Notes under the pieces: model-generated | The model's input: the letters and a program-made list of their open reading frames with translations, nothing else | Told to the model about the DNA's origin: nothing | Database searches by the model: none | In this document: positions 18,556 to 26,931 of the stretch, in pieces | How the letters are laid out: every line of letters starts with the position of its first letter | How positions within the stretch are numbered: position 1 is the first letter of the stretch | Made by a program: the position numbers and the translations under genes | Assembly (NCBI GenBank): GCA_964628465.1 | Contig: CAZVOA010000003.1 | Location: 62,001 to 126,000, forward strand | Direction: 5' to 3' | DNA: 64,000 nucleotides | From: JAFGPS01 sp964628465 | GTDB taxonomy: Bacteria; Planctomycetota; Phycisphaerae; Sedimentisphaerales; Anaerobacaceae

Positions 18556-19179
18556 TTATTTTACTGTAATGAGTTTCAGGAAATCTTTTGCTTTTTTGCG
18601 TGTTTTGGGACTCTTGCAATTGAGCTGCTCTTCGACGAATTCGAGAATCTTTTTCTTGTTTTTTGTCTGCTCGTAATATTTTGTGAAAGTTTCTATAATC
18701 GATGCTTTGACTAAATCTATTCGCTCCTTTTGATGGTGAGTTTTATCGATTGCCAAAAGTTTATTTGTAATCTTTGTTTGCAGGTTCGGTTTTGTGAGTG
18801 CAATTACGCCGCAAGCCTGAGCGATATAAGCGGCTGTGATAAAACTTTTATCGTCCATAAGCGAGAAGTATTTCTCGAATATTTTCTCGAATTTATTATC
18901 CTTGTCTGCTTTTGTAAGATTTCCCAGAAGAAGTACCGCGCTTAGTTTGTGATACGTATTGTCACTATCAAGGAATTTTACAAGGTCATCGAACTTGGAA
19001 TAAAGAAGTTCCGGTTTTTATTCGGTGACAGTAAACAATATTTTACTGCTGTTATATCGTAAAGTTTCATTTTTCGACCAGAGATTTTCGAGCAGCTTCG
19101 TACATAAATTTTCGTCTTTCACTGCAATCTTCGTAGCCCCTTCAATGTCCAGCTTTTTATTATTCAGATCGATTTGCAT
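18556..19179 (-). pseudogene. HEAT-like alpha-solenoid gene interrupted by one in-frame TAA
   Basis: From an ATG at 19179 the minus-strand frame reads through 208 codons, broken only at codon 54 by TAA (19020-19018). Protein-like sequence continues on both sides in the same frame: LENLWSKNETLRYNSSKIL before it, and KPELLYSKFDDLVKFLDSD and KLSAVLLLGNLTKADKDNK after it. Helix spacing is that of HEAT/ARM repeats. The ATG starts one base after the stop of the methyltransferase gene, so the two were translationally coupled. Translation could restart at the ATG at 18858. The gene is either inactivated by a point mutation, read through, or affected by a sequencing error. Confidence 0.7.
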
Positions 19180-19180
19180 A

Positions 19181-20503
19181 TTATTTCTCAATCAACTTAG
19201 GTTTCCATTCCCCAATTGCTGGTTCGGTCGTCTTTGGTCCAAAGAAATCACCATATGGAGAAAACTCTATCCTTCCTGTCAGTGAACCATCCTCCAAAAC
19301 CGCTTCACCAATTAACCAGCCTGTATCTTCTGTGATTAGGGTACCATGTTCTGTTTTACCGATTAGTAGTGTAAAATAGAATCCTCCACCGAAATCATAG
19401 AAATCAGTGACAGGTAAGATTGTATCCTGGCCTTTTAATTTATCCTGGTATTTTGCGATTAATTTACCATTATCTCGTTCGATATGTAATTTCACAGAAC
19501 GCTCTCCGGTTGCACATGGCCATTCCCATGTCCCGGTATAATTAACTTTTTCTCTTTTGGTTATCCATTCATATTCTTTATTCTTGTCTTCTTCCGATAT
19601 TATAACTTTTCCGCTAATGGTATTGTCAAGTACCTGACCATCGAATCTTAGTTCTTTCTGGCCATAAGGAGAGTTGTAGGGCCTGCACCACAACCTTATA
19701 TTACTTCCCCAAAGATCAACTCTTGCGTATCCTTCCAGTTTATTCTCGCCTGAAAGTTCAAATGTTCCACTGACTTCGGAGAGACGCTGATGTAAGACAA
19801 GTTTGAGTTCTTTTGGTCCGTTCTCTGTCTTGATTTCTCCATTCCAGATACCGGCTACAGGAGCAGGAACTACCCACATAAATATCTTGTCACCTTCGTG
19901 AGGTGTTAATTCGTTGCCGTTATAGTCTGGCACGCGAGAATTATCTAAAAATGGACTCCAGATTGTGCCCCACATTCCAAAAAATTCTGTGCGTACCGAA
20001 AGTGATTTATCTTCTTTCCATTCGCCCATGCCAAATTGATGCGAAACGATTCGCGTTCCTGGCTTGAGAGTAGTAAGCAATTTTGGCCGGAGTTGTATAT
20101 TTGGTCTATGTCCAATAAACAGATTAACAACGCTGGCTTCACTAAAGTCGGAGGTAAATAAATCGCCTTGAATAAATTTGACTTTGTTGGTGACTCCCGC
20201 CTTTTGTGCGTTCTTCTTGCTTTCTTCGATAAGGTTGGGATCAATCTCATTACCAACCGCTTTTTTCGCATTAAAATCACGAGCCGCAGCTATTACAATG
20301 CGTCCATCACCTGAACCAAGATCGTACACTATATCGCTCTTGTTGACATCTGCTAACCATAGCATATCCTGAACAGTGTCACTTCGTGTTACTACATACT
20401 GAATAGACGGCCCGGAAGATTTTGAGATACCAGAAGAACTTGATAAAAATAAAACGAAGACAACAATTAAAGCTGCGCCTGAAAAAATATATACTTTTTT
20501 CAT
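19181..20503 (-). CDS. Exported SAM-dependent methyltransferase-like protein with C-terminal beta domain
   Basis: The 440-residue protein has an N-terminal hydrophobic signal/anchor (YIFSGAALIVVFVLFLSSSS). Residues about 40-200 are a class I methyltransferase fold with the SAM-binding loop VYDLGSGDGRIVIAAA, acidic NEIDPN and FIQGDLFTSDF. Residues about 215-440 are a beta-rich, lipocalin-like domain with several repeated strand patterns. Export of a SAM enzyme is unusual because SAM is not known outside the cytoplasm; the fold may have another ligand there. The start has GGGAG 9 bases upstream. The HEAT-like gene follows after one base. Confidence 0.78.
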   Translation of the reverse strand: MKKVYIFSGAALIVVFVLFLSSSSGISKSSGPSIQYVVTRSDTVQDMLWLADVNKSDIVYDLGSGDGRIVIAAARDFNAKKAVGNEIDPNLIEESKKNAQKAGVTNKVKFIQGDLFTSDFSEASVVNLFIGHRPNIQLRPKLLTTLKPGTRIVSHQFGMGEWKEDKSLSVRTEFFGMWGTIWSPFLDNSRVPDYNGNELTPHEGDKIFMWVVPAPVAGIWNGEIKTENGPKELKLVLHQRLSEVSGTFELSGENKLEGYARVDLWGSNIRLWCRPYNSPYGQKELRFDGQVLDNTISGKVIISEEDKNKEYEWITKREKVNYTGTWEWPCATGERSVKLHIERDNGKLIAKYQDKLKGQDTILPVTDFYDFGGGFYFTLLIGKTEHGTLITEDTGWLIGEAVLEDGSLTGRIEFSPYGDFFGPKTTEPAIGEWKPKLIEK

Positions 20504-20517
20504 AGTCTGTTTCTCCC

Positions 20518-21789
20518 TCAGGGAATTGTCGGGATATAGCCGCTTGATAGTCTATGCAATACTTCTCCTGCGTGATGGACTACTAAAATTCCTTCGTCTT
20601 CCCTGTTCTCATAATCTGAAATATCAATATCATCAGGATTCAAATATCCCAAATTGATTTTTTCGCACCTTTCCCGGCTGATACTTGTTGCGAGCATTAC
20701 ATTAACTCGCGGCTTTTCTACGCCGTCTATGAATGTCCCGATTCCCCGTACGTGTGTCGAATGGGCGAGAATGCCTCGTGGTACGTCTGCAAATTTATCC
20801 ATTTGTTTGAGATAATAATCGCGCGTGTGATAGCCAATCTTCTCTAACCATTTTGCGTGCGAGTATGAAACTTCCGTAATATGCGGAGCGTAAATAATTA
20901 ATGTTCCGCCATCTTCAACAATCGGTTCAAGTTTATACATTACTTTACCGGCTGTCCATATGTCATCGTACATCGCGGGTGCAATTCCGAGAATTGTATT
21001 ATATGGTTTGTCTTTGTATATAACATGAACCTGTGCCGACAAGTCCGCCGCCTTCTCCCATGCTTCGAGTACATCGCCAATGAAGATTCCTTTTAGTTCG
21101 TTTTCCAGAGCGACAATCGCGAATAATTTCCTGGGCAGCGGAATTAAAGACGAGGATTTTTCCACAACCTTTCTTGTCGCGGTCCATTTTGCGCCGTTGA
21201 TATGAGGATTTGTTATTACCGCGCCGAGCCAGTGGAAGAAATGAATTATTTCGTCACCGGCGATGCCCGGGAATAAATATTTATGCCCGCCGGAAAAGCC
21301 TACAACTTCGTGCGGAAAAACGGGACCGAGTATGAAAAATTCATCGTAATTGAAAATCAGCTTATTGATTTTGACGTCAACTTCTTCGCGGAACAAGCCG
21401 TTGCTGAGACTTTCAATTTCATCTGCGGTTATTTTACCGACTGAAATAAACGATTCAGGTTTTTCCCATTCATGATTGAAGAATTTAACGGACGAATATT
21501 TATTTTTTCGTTCTTCTGAAGTTATATTCAATCTTGTGCAAAACTGCTTTTCGCTCATCGGCTGATGAGTTCCCAGTGCTACGAGGCAATCGAGTGCTTT
21601 TGTTTTGCTATGTATATTATCAAAAATAATTTTGAATATGTCACCAATAGGTCCTGAACGGGAATTGTCAGGAATTATCAGCAAGATTCGTTTGCCCGTA
21701 TAGTCATTTTTTGAAAAGAACGTACCTATTGCTTCGCGAACCTGTTCAATTGGAACGGTTCCATTTTTATTTTGTTTTTCTATAATCAT
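20518..21789 (-). CDS. LarA-like (DUF2088) protein, nickel-dependent racemase family
   Basis: The 423-residue protein resembles lactate racemase LarA. Motifs include LIIPDNSRSGPIGDIFK at the N-terminus, VALGTHQPMSEKQF and the catalytic-region GPVFPHEVVGFSGGHKYLFP, with the paired His residues expected around the nickel-pincer cofactor. LarA homologues racemise or epimerise alpha-hydroxy acids, including sugar acids. No larB, larC or larE is adjacent to make the cofactor. It lies in a cluster with a HAD phosphatase and an SDR oxidoreductase, suggesting a sugar-acid pathway. A short repeat fills the gap to the upstream HAD gene. Confidence 0.82.
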   Translation of the reverse strand: MIIEKQNKNGTVPIEQVREAIGTFFSKNDYTGKRILLIIPDNSRSGPIGDIFKIIFDNIHSKTKALDCLVALGTHQPMSEKQFCTRLNITSEERKNKYSSVKFFNHEWEKPESFISVGKITADEIESLSNGLFREEVDVKINKLIFNYDEFFILGPVFPHEVVGFSGGHKYLFPGIAGDEIIHFFHWLGAVITNPHINGAKWTATRKVVEKSSSLIPLPRKLFAIVALENELKGIFIGDVLEAWEKAADLSAQVHVIYKDKPYNTILGIAPAMYDDIWTAGKVMYKLEPIVEDGGTLIIYAPHITEVSYSHAKWLEKIGYHTRDYYLKQMDKFADVPRGILAHSTHVRGIGTFIDGVEKPRVNVMLATSISRERCEKINLGYLNPDDIDISDYENREDEGILVVHHAGEVLHRLSSGYIPTIP

Positions 21790-21823
21790 AATTCGTATTA
21801 CGTATATCGTATAGTGTATTGTG
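21790..21823. repeat. CGTATTACGTAT-type short repeat
   Basis: The whole gap between the HAD stop and the LarA start is filled by a degenerate tandem of ATTCGTATTACGTATATCGT type. A related stretch lies at 1591-1627 inside the glycosyltransferase gene. This places the repeat directly against the LarA start codon, where a ribosome-binding site is absent. Confidence 0.5.
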
Positions 21824-22735
21824 TTACTTTAACCACGGCGGCTGTTCAGGTAAATAAGAATCAAATTCTTCGATCATTTTCTTTTCATATGCTCCTGCAT
21901 ATGTGCCCTTAATGAATCTGTCGAACGCTTCATCATGGAAACGTTTCCATGACTGGATTTCGTTGCCTGGATTTATCGGGAAAAAAAGTGCGTTATTAGC
22001 TTTTGCGGCTTTCATGTCACCGGGAGCGTCACCAATCATCAGAACATGGTCCTTTTCATATTTGCCCTTTGTAGTATATTCGAGATGCTGAATTTTTGTA
22101 CCCAATTCCTGTCCGGCGATTATAGCCGCGTATTGCGAAATATCATGCTCTTCCCATTCGCGTTTGAGTGCTTCGTCTGGAGTGGCGGAAACAACTATAA
22201 CATCAGCCGAAGCCTGTATTTTCTTCAAAGATTCTCTTAAATACGGAAACGGCGGCATACCTTTTACAATTTCCCCAACCATCCAGTTGACTTTTTCGCT
22301 CCATTCGTAAACGTATTCAAGTTCCTTTTTCTCTTCTGGACTTTTTGCCTGCTCGATTGCGAGTTTTAAGCCGTCATTGCTTAACACACTTTTCTTGTCA
22401 TCAATCCATGCGAAATAATATGGAAAATCAGGAATTTCAAAATTCATCGCTTTTGTCATCGGATGAGTTGGTAAAAGCTCTGTCATAATACGTTTTAAGG
22501 TTTTATGGCGATTAGCTCCGCGGGTTTTTGAGAATAAATCAGCGAAGTCTTTGCATTCGCGAGCCGCCTGTGCGACCGGCTGAAGTCCGAAATAAGAAAT
22601 CATCCACGGACAGAAACATTCTCTCTGTTTAATTCCCATCGTATCGAATGCGCAGCCGTCGGAGTCTATACCAACGAAGAATTTATGTTTAGGTTTGAAG
22701 TCTTTTAATATTTTTGCAGGGTCGTTATCAACCAT
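21824..22735 (-). CDS. HAD-family hydrolase
   Basis: The 303-residue protein has HAD motif I at FFVGIDSDGCAFDTM (D24 and D26), motif II at VIVVSATPDEAL and motif III/IV at VLMIGDAPGDMKAAK (lysine and aspartates). The cap is large and helical. HAD enzymes dephosphorylate small molecules, here probably a sugar phosphate. CAGGAG precedes the start. It is in the middle of the SDR-HAD-LarA cluster, 54 bases after the SDR gene. Confidence 0.86.
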   Translation of the reverse strand: MVDNDPAKILKDFKPKHKFFVGIDSDGCAFDTMGIKQRECFCPWMISYFGLQPVAQAARECKDFADLFSKTRGANRHKTLKRIMTELLPTHPMTKAMNFEIPDFPYYFAWIDDKKSVLSNDGLKLAIEQAKSPEEKKELEYVYEWSEKVNWMVGEIVKGMPPFPYLRESLKKIQASADVIVVSATPDEALKREWEEHDISQYAAIIAGQELGTKIQHLEYTTKGKYEKDHVLMIGDAPGDMKAAKANNALFFPINPGNEIQSWKRFHDEAFDRFIKGTYAGAYEKKMIEEFDSYLPEQPPWLK

Positions 22736-22789
22736 TATTTACTCCTGTATTATTATGTTTTTATATTATTATGAATATTTTTCTTAAAA

Positions 22790-23608
22790 TCAGACACCAC
22801 TAAATGCGGAAAATCCGCCGTCAATCGGGACAACTACGCCGGTGACAAATTTAGCCGCGTCGCTGAGAAGCCAGATAACAGTTCCAACCAGCTCGTCAGC
22901 CTGCCCGAATCTTCCCATTGGTGTATGGTCGAGTATTGTTTTACCTCGCGGCGTAAGTTCACCGGTTTTCTCATCAGTTAATAGGAAACGATTTTGCTCG
23001 GTCAGGAAAAATCCCGGTGCAATCGCGTTTACACGAATGTCTTTTGAATAATTCTGGCAAACGTGAACGGCGAGCCATTGAGTAAAATTACTTATAGCCG
23101 CTTTAGCCGCCGAGTAAGCCGCGATTTTTGTCAAAGGCCGAAATGCGTTCATACTCGAAACATTCAGAATTTGGCCGCTCTTTTTTTGTGCCATTTCTTT
23201 TCCAAAAACCTGTGAAGGCAATAAAGTTCCGATAAAATTCAAATCAAAAACGAACCTTATAGCTTCCGCCGGTAAGTCGAAGAATGATAAATCTGGCGAA
23301 GTAGTTGCTTCTTTTTTGTTTCCGCCTGCTCCGTTTATTAATATGTCGATTTGACCGAATTTGGAAATAACCTTATCTTTTGCGGCTTCAATGCTTTGCT
23401 TTTCGAGTACATTGCACTTTACAGCGATTGCCTGCCCTTTGTCTGATATAATTTGATTGGCGACTTTATTTGCCGCTGTTTCCATTATATCAAGCAGGGC
23501 GATTTTCGCTCCGGCCTTAGCCAGGGAAACGGCCATTGTACTGCAAAGCACGCCGCCAGCTCCGGTAATAACTATAACTTTATCTTTAATAGAAAATAAA
23601 TTATCCAT
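22790..23608 (-). CDS. Short-chain dehydrogenase/reductase, D-mannonate oxidoreductase-like
   Basis: The 272-residue protein has the classical SDR signature: TGAGGVLCSTMAVSLAKAG for NAD(P)H binding, then NGAGGNKKE, and the catalytic tetrad with S151/S152, Y165 and K169 (YSAAKAAISNF). It ends with VTGVVVPIDGGFSAFSGV, close to SDR enzymes annotated as D-mannonate or 2-keto-gluconate oxidoreductases. The substrate is inferred, not proven. GAAAGG precedes the start; a good promoter lies upstream. It is the first gene of the SDR-HAD-LarA operon. Confidence 0.84.
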   Translation of the reverse strand: MDNLFSIKDKVIVITGAGGVLCSTMAVSLAKAGAKIALLDIMETAANKVANQIISDKGQAIAVKCNVLEKQSIEAAKDKVISKFGQIDILINGAGGNKKEATTSPDLSFFDLPAEAIRFVFDLNFIGTLLPSQVFGKEMAQKKSGQILNVSSMNAFRPLTKIAAYSAAKAAISNFTQWLAVHVCQNYSKDIRVNAIAPGFFLTEQNRFLLTDEKTGELTPRGKTILDHTPMGRFGQADELVGTVIWLLSDAAKFVTGVVVPIDGGFSAFSGV

Positions 23609-23651
23609 TCAAAACCTTTCTTTGTTTAAAAACTAATTGAATATTGCCAAT

Positions 23652-23680
23652 ATACTAAATTCACTGAGCCGCAAATTCAA
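23652..23680 (-). promoter_or_regulatory. Sigma-70-type promoter of the SDR-HAD-LarA operon
   Basis: The minus strand carries TTGAAT, a 17-base spacer and TAGTAT, placing transcription start near 23645 and giving a leader of about 37 bases with a ribosome-binding site. It is divergent from the predicted glmS promoter, with about 10 bases between the two. Confidence 0.5.
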
Positions 23681-23690
23681 CAAATAATTA

Positions 23691-23719
23691 AAGACAACCC
23701 TGTTATTTGGCGTTATAAT
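23691..23719 (+). promoter_or_regulatory. Sigma-70-type promoter of glmS
   Basis: The plus strand carries AAGACA, a 17-base spacer and a perfect TATAAT. The transcript would start near 23727 and have a leader of about 100 bases. No glmS ribozyme is recognisable in it. A tiny frame (ATG AGA AAA TGG TAA) follows AGAGGAG in the leader. Confidence 0.5.
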
Positions 23720-23828
23720 CCTTATTGATATTGTTTTATTGCTCAAATATTAAGCATTTAGTAATACAATAGCTATCCAGAGGAGTCATGAGAAAATGGT
23801 AAGGAATCTAAATTGAAAGAGAAAATAA

Positions 23829-25697
23829 ATGTGTGGAATAGTAGCTTATCTTGGTAAAAAAATGGCACAGCCAATCCTTATAGAAGGATTGAAGCGCCTT
23901 GAGTATCGCGGTTATGATTCCGCCGGAGTGGCTCTTTTAGGTTGCGACGGAATAAAAATCAAAAAAACAAAAGGCAGAATAAGCGCTCTGGAACAAATTC
24001 TGGATAAACCCGAAGCATGTGAGACTTACGGCATCGGCCATACACGCTGGGCTACACATGGTGCGCCAAACACTGTAAATGCGCATCCTCATATAGATAG
24101 TACAGGCAAAATCGCTATAGTTCATAATGGCATTGTTGAAAATTACAATACCCTCAAAAAATGGCTTAAAAATGAAGGAATTGAGTTTATAACTGAGACG
24201 GATTCGGAAGTCATTGCTCAAATGATAGGCTATTTTTATTCCAAAGTAACTGCGAATCCGGATGATTTTGGCCTCAACGGCCAGAATAAATTCGAATGGG
24301 CGGTCCAACGCACTCTTCGCGAATTACATGGTACATTCGGTCTGGCGATTATCTGTTCTGATTATCCAAACATGCTAATCGGCGCTAGAAAAGGCAGTCC
24401 GTTAATATTGGGAGTTGGTGATAATGAATATATTCTTGCCTCTGACGCGTCTGCTATAGTCGAACATACTACAAGCGCGATTTATCTGTCCGATAATGAA
24501 ATGGTTACTATCGGCTCTGATGGATTCCGCACAGCTACAATAAACAATATCGCGGTTACAAAAGATGTCGAACCTATCGAATTCTCACTCGAACAAATAG
24601 AATTGGGTGGATTCAAACATCATATGCTCAAGGAGATTTTTGAGCAGCCTGAATCTCTTAGTATTTGTATGGGAGGCAGAATTGACAAACAGGAGCATAG
24701 AATCAAGCTTGGCGGCATAGAAAAGCATCTCCGAGAGCTGACACGAACGAAAAGATTAATATTTACCGCCTGCGGGACAGCTTTTCATGCTGGACTGGTT
24801 GGCGAATATCTTTTTGAGCAGCTTGCTCGAATTCCCGCCGAAACAGAATACGCCAGCGAATTCAGGTACCGCAACCCGATTATCGAAGATGGAACCGTTG
24901 TGATATCTATAAGTCAGTCTGGCGAAACTATCGATACTCTTGCAGCCGTGCAGGAGGCGGAAGAACGCGGTGCAACCGTGCTTGGTATAGTAAATGTTGT
25001 CGGTTCGACAATCGCAAGAGCTACGGACGCGGGAATATATCTTCATGTCGGCCCGGAAATAGGTGTGGCAAGTACAAAAGCATTTACCGCGCAGGTTGCG
25101 GTTCTGACTATGCTGGCAATTGAATTGGGCAGAAGACGGCTTATCAGTGCCGATTTGGCCGACAAGTATTTATGTGAACTTTCTCTAATACCTGAAAAAA
25201 TCAAAAAAGTTTTGGAGCAGTCAGACCATATCAGAGACATTGCCAAGGCCAATATAGAAAAGAATAACTGGCTCTTTTTAGGTAGGGGTGTAAATTATCC
25301 CGTTGCGCTCGAAGGTGCTCTGAAACTCAAGGAAATCAGTTATATTCATGCCGAAGGTCTCCCTGCCGCAGAGATGAAACACGGTCCAATCGCATTAATT
25401 GCTGATCGCATGCCTGCGGTGTTTATCGCGACCTCTGGCCCACAATACGAAAAAATCATGGGAAACATCGCAGAAGTTAAAGCCAGGGGCGGAAAGGTAA
25501 TAGTAGTCGCAACAGAAGGGGACCAGCAAATACAGAAATGTGCCGATCACGTAATCACTATTCCTGATACTCCAGACCTGTTACAGCCAATGGTGGCGGT
25601 TGTACCTTTACAGCTATTGGCATATCATGCGGCTGTACTTCGAGGCCATGACGTTGATAAACCGAGAAATCTTGCCAAAAGCGTTACCGTTGAATAA
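23829..25697 (+). CDS. glmS: Glutamine:fructose-6-phosphate aminotransferase (isomerising)
   Basis: The enzyme makes glucosamine 6-phosphate from fructose 6-phosphate and glutamine, the first step to UDP-GlcNAc. At 622 residues it is full length. The N-terminus MCGIVAYLG exposes the catalytic Cys of the glutaminase domain after Met removal; GIGHTRWATHGAPN and HNGIVENYN follow. Two SIS sugar-isomerase domains occupy about residues 300-610 (ISQSGETIDTLAAVQEAEER, then GRGVNYPVALEGALKLKEIS). It ends with DKPRNLAKSVTVE, the conserved family C-terminus. The ribosome-binding site is weak. Confidence 0.97.
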   Translation: MCGIVAYLGKKMAQPILIEGLKRLEYRGYDSAGVALLGCDGIKIKKTKGRISALEQILDKPEACETYGIGHTRWATHGAPNTVNAHPHIDSTGKIAIVHNGIVENYNTLKKWLKNEGIEFITETDSEVIAQMIGYFYSKVTANPDDFGLNGQNKFEWAVQRTLRELHGTFGLAIICSDYPNMLIGARKGSPLILGVGDNEYILASDASAIVEHTTSAIYLSDNEMVTIGSDGFRTATINNIAVTKDVEPIEFSLEQIELGGFKHHMLKEIFEQPESLSICMGGRIDKQEHRIKLGGIEKHLRELTRTKRLIFTACGTAFHAGLVGEYLFEQLARIPAETEYASEFRYRNPIIEDGTVVISISQSGETIDTLAAVQEAEERGATVLGIVNVVGSTIARATDAGIYLHVGPEIGVASTKAFTAQVAVLTMLAIELGRRRLISADLADKYLCELSLIPEKIKKVLEQSDHIRDIAKANIEKNNWLFLGRGVNYPVALEGALKLKEISYIHAEGLPAAEMKHGPIALIADRMPAVFIATSGPQYEKIMGNIAEVKARGGKVIVVATEGDQQIQKCADHVITIPDTPDLLQPMVAVVPLQLLAYHAAVLRGHDVDKPRNLAKSVTVE

Positions 25698-26176
25698 CTT
25701 TTACCAGCGGAATTTCAAAAATCAATGAAAAGCTGATAATTAAGATGATTTCAGGATTGATAATAATGAAATGTTAAAATATGGTAACAATAGCTTGAAT
25801 AGGTAACTCTTTTCTGATTTTATGATATTAGCCAGAATATGAGAAAAAAGAGTGCAACTATATATAGTATGCCATGAAATTAACATTTTCTTAATAAAAT
25901 ATTTTTGAACTATTCAACTATGCATTATTAAATAATGCGGTTTTTCATACTGATAACACACTTTTACCTTGATTTTTAGTAAAATATTAGGTTTTGGGAC
26001 TCAAATTTAATATACAACAATTTTAAAGTTTTTTTTGATTAGTTGTCGATATCAACGTTAGTAAAACGTATTAGCCTCAAAAAAGGATTTCGGGGATATA
26101 CAAGATATAGTGGTTATAAGCTTCGGAAAGAAATAAGGATACTTCTTCTGGGGCGTATGAAAAATAAGGTAATTAA
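25698..26176. other. 479-base AT-rich noncoding gap
   Basis: The gap holds the glmS 3' end and the upstream region of the FlgM-like gene. It is very AT-rich. No convincing flagellar sigma-28 promoter, hairpin terminator or RNA gene was seen. A 75-codon frame starting at 26043 (TTG, no ribosome-binding site) overlaps flgM and is not credible. Confidence 0.5.
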
Positions 26177-26458
26177 ATGCCAAAATTTGAAATTAACAAC
26201 CGTTTTAATTATCATAATGACCAAATTATGCCAGTTGAAAATTCATCTGTTCAGGATGAAGATGCAATGATGGAAACAATTCTTGAAAATCTGAATAATA
26301 CACCTATGGGGCAGGTATTAAAGAAAATCGCGTCTCTTCCGGAAATCCGTCAAGATAAAGTTTTAAATGTGCGCAGACAACTTACAGACGGCAAATACGA
26401 TCTCAATGAGCGTCTGAATATCGCTATGGATAAGGTTCTTGAGGACCTTACTTCATAA
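26177..26458 (+). CDS. flgM: FlgM-like anti-sigma factor
   Basis: The 93-residue protein has an unstructured Asn/Met-rich N-terminal half and a C-terminal helical half matching FlgM: LPEIRQDKVLNVRRQLTDGK followed by YDLNERLNIAMDKVLEDL. FlgM binds the flagellar sigma factor FliA and holds it inactive until the hook-basal body is complete. No other flagellar gene lies in the window, so the assignment rests on the C-terminal motif only. AAGGT precedes the ATG. It converges with spoVG, with 10 bases between stops. Confidence 0.62.
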   Translation: MPKFEINNRFNYHNDQIMPVENSSVQDEDAMMETILENLNNTPMGQVLKKIASLPEIRQDKVLNVRRQLTDGKYDLNERLNIAMDKVLEDLTS

Positions 26459-26468
26459 TATTTTGTCA

Positions 26469-26909
26469 TTATACTATTTCAGGAATATCCTCGTCGTCTG
26501 GATCGTCCATTTCGACAGGTTTATAACCCGGCAACTTTGATTTTTCCAGTTCTTCTTTATAGGCATTTGATACTTGTTCCAGGAATATCTTCCTGCAATC
26601 CACATTAATAGGATGAGCGATATCCACATGAAGTTTCATTCTGCCTTTGAAATCCTTTTTAGCGCGATTATCTTTCAGTAAAGCACCGCAATTATTGCAG
26701 TATTTGGCTCTGAGATGATTTTTCCCGCCGCAATTATCGCAATGATCGCACATTTTTCTTGAAGGCATAGCCACAAAAAATCCTTTGCCTCCCTGAATAA
26801 TTTTTATATCTCTAATTACGAACTCGTCGTCTAACGTCACAGAACAAAAAGCTTTTAATCTGTCATCCTTGTTGTTCATCAACTTGACTCTGACCTCAGT
26901 GATCTTCAT
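26469..26909 (-). CDS. spoVG: SpoVG-family protein with inserted zinc ribbon
   Basis: The 146-residue protein starts like SpoVG (MKITEVRVKLMNNKDDRLKA, then FCSVTLDDEFVIRDIKIIQG and GFFVAMPSRK). After residue 53 it carries a short zinc-ribbon-like insertion with Cys at about 54, 57, 60, 71 and 74 before SpoVG resumes with DIAHPINVDCRKIFLEQV. SpoVG proteins bind nucleic acid and influence septation, sporulation or virulence genes in Firmicutes; the role in planctomycetes is unknown. It lies 22 bases after ispE, the same neighbourhood as in Bacillus (ispE-purR-yabJ-spoVG). GAGG precedes the ATG. Confidence 0.9.
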   Translation of the reverse strand: MKITEVRVKLMNNKDDRLKAFCSVTLDDEFVIRDIKIIQGGKGFFVAMPSRKMCDHCDNCGGKNHLRAKYCNNCGALLKDNRAKKDFKGRMKLHVDIAHPINVDCRKIFLEQVSNAYKEELEKSKLPGYKPVEMDDPDDEDIPEIV

Positions 26910-26931
26910 TTCTTTTGCCTCGCTTAAATGT

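Noticed and set aside
23720..23828. glmS ribozyme in the glmS leader
   Set aside because: The leader is short and AT-rich and lacks the conserved core of the ribozyme.
26043..26270. 75-codon frame upstream of and overlapping the FlgM-like gene
   Set aside because: It starts at TTG with no ribosome-binding site, overlaps flgM by 94 bases in another frame and looks like Lys-rich translation of AT-rich DNA.
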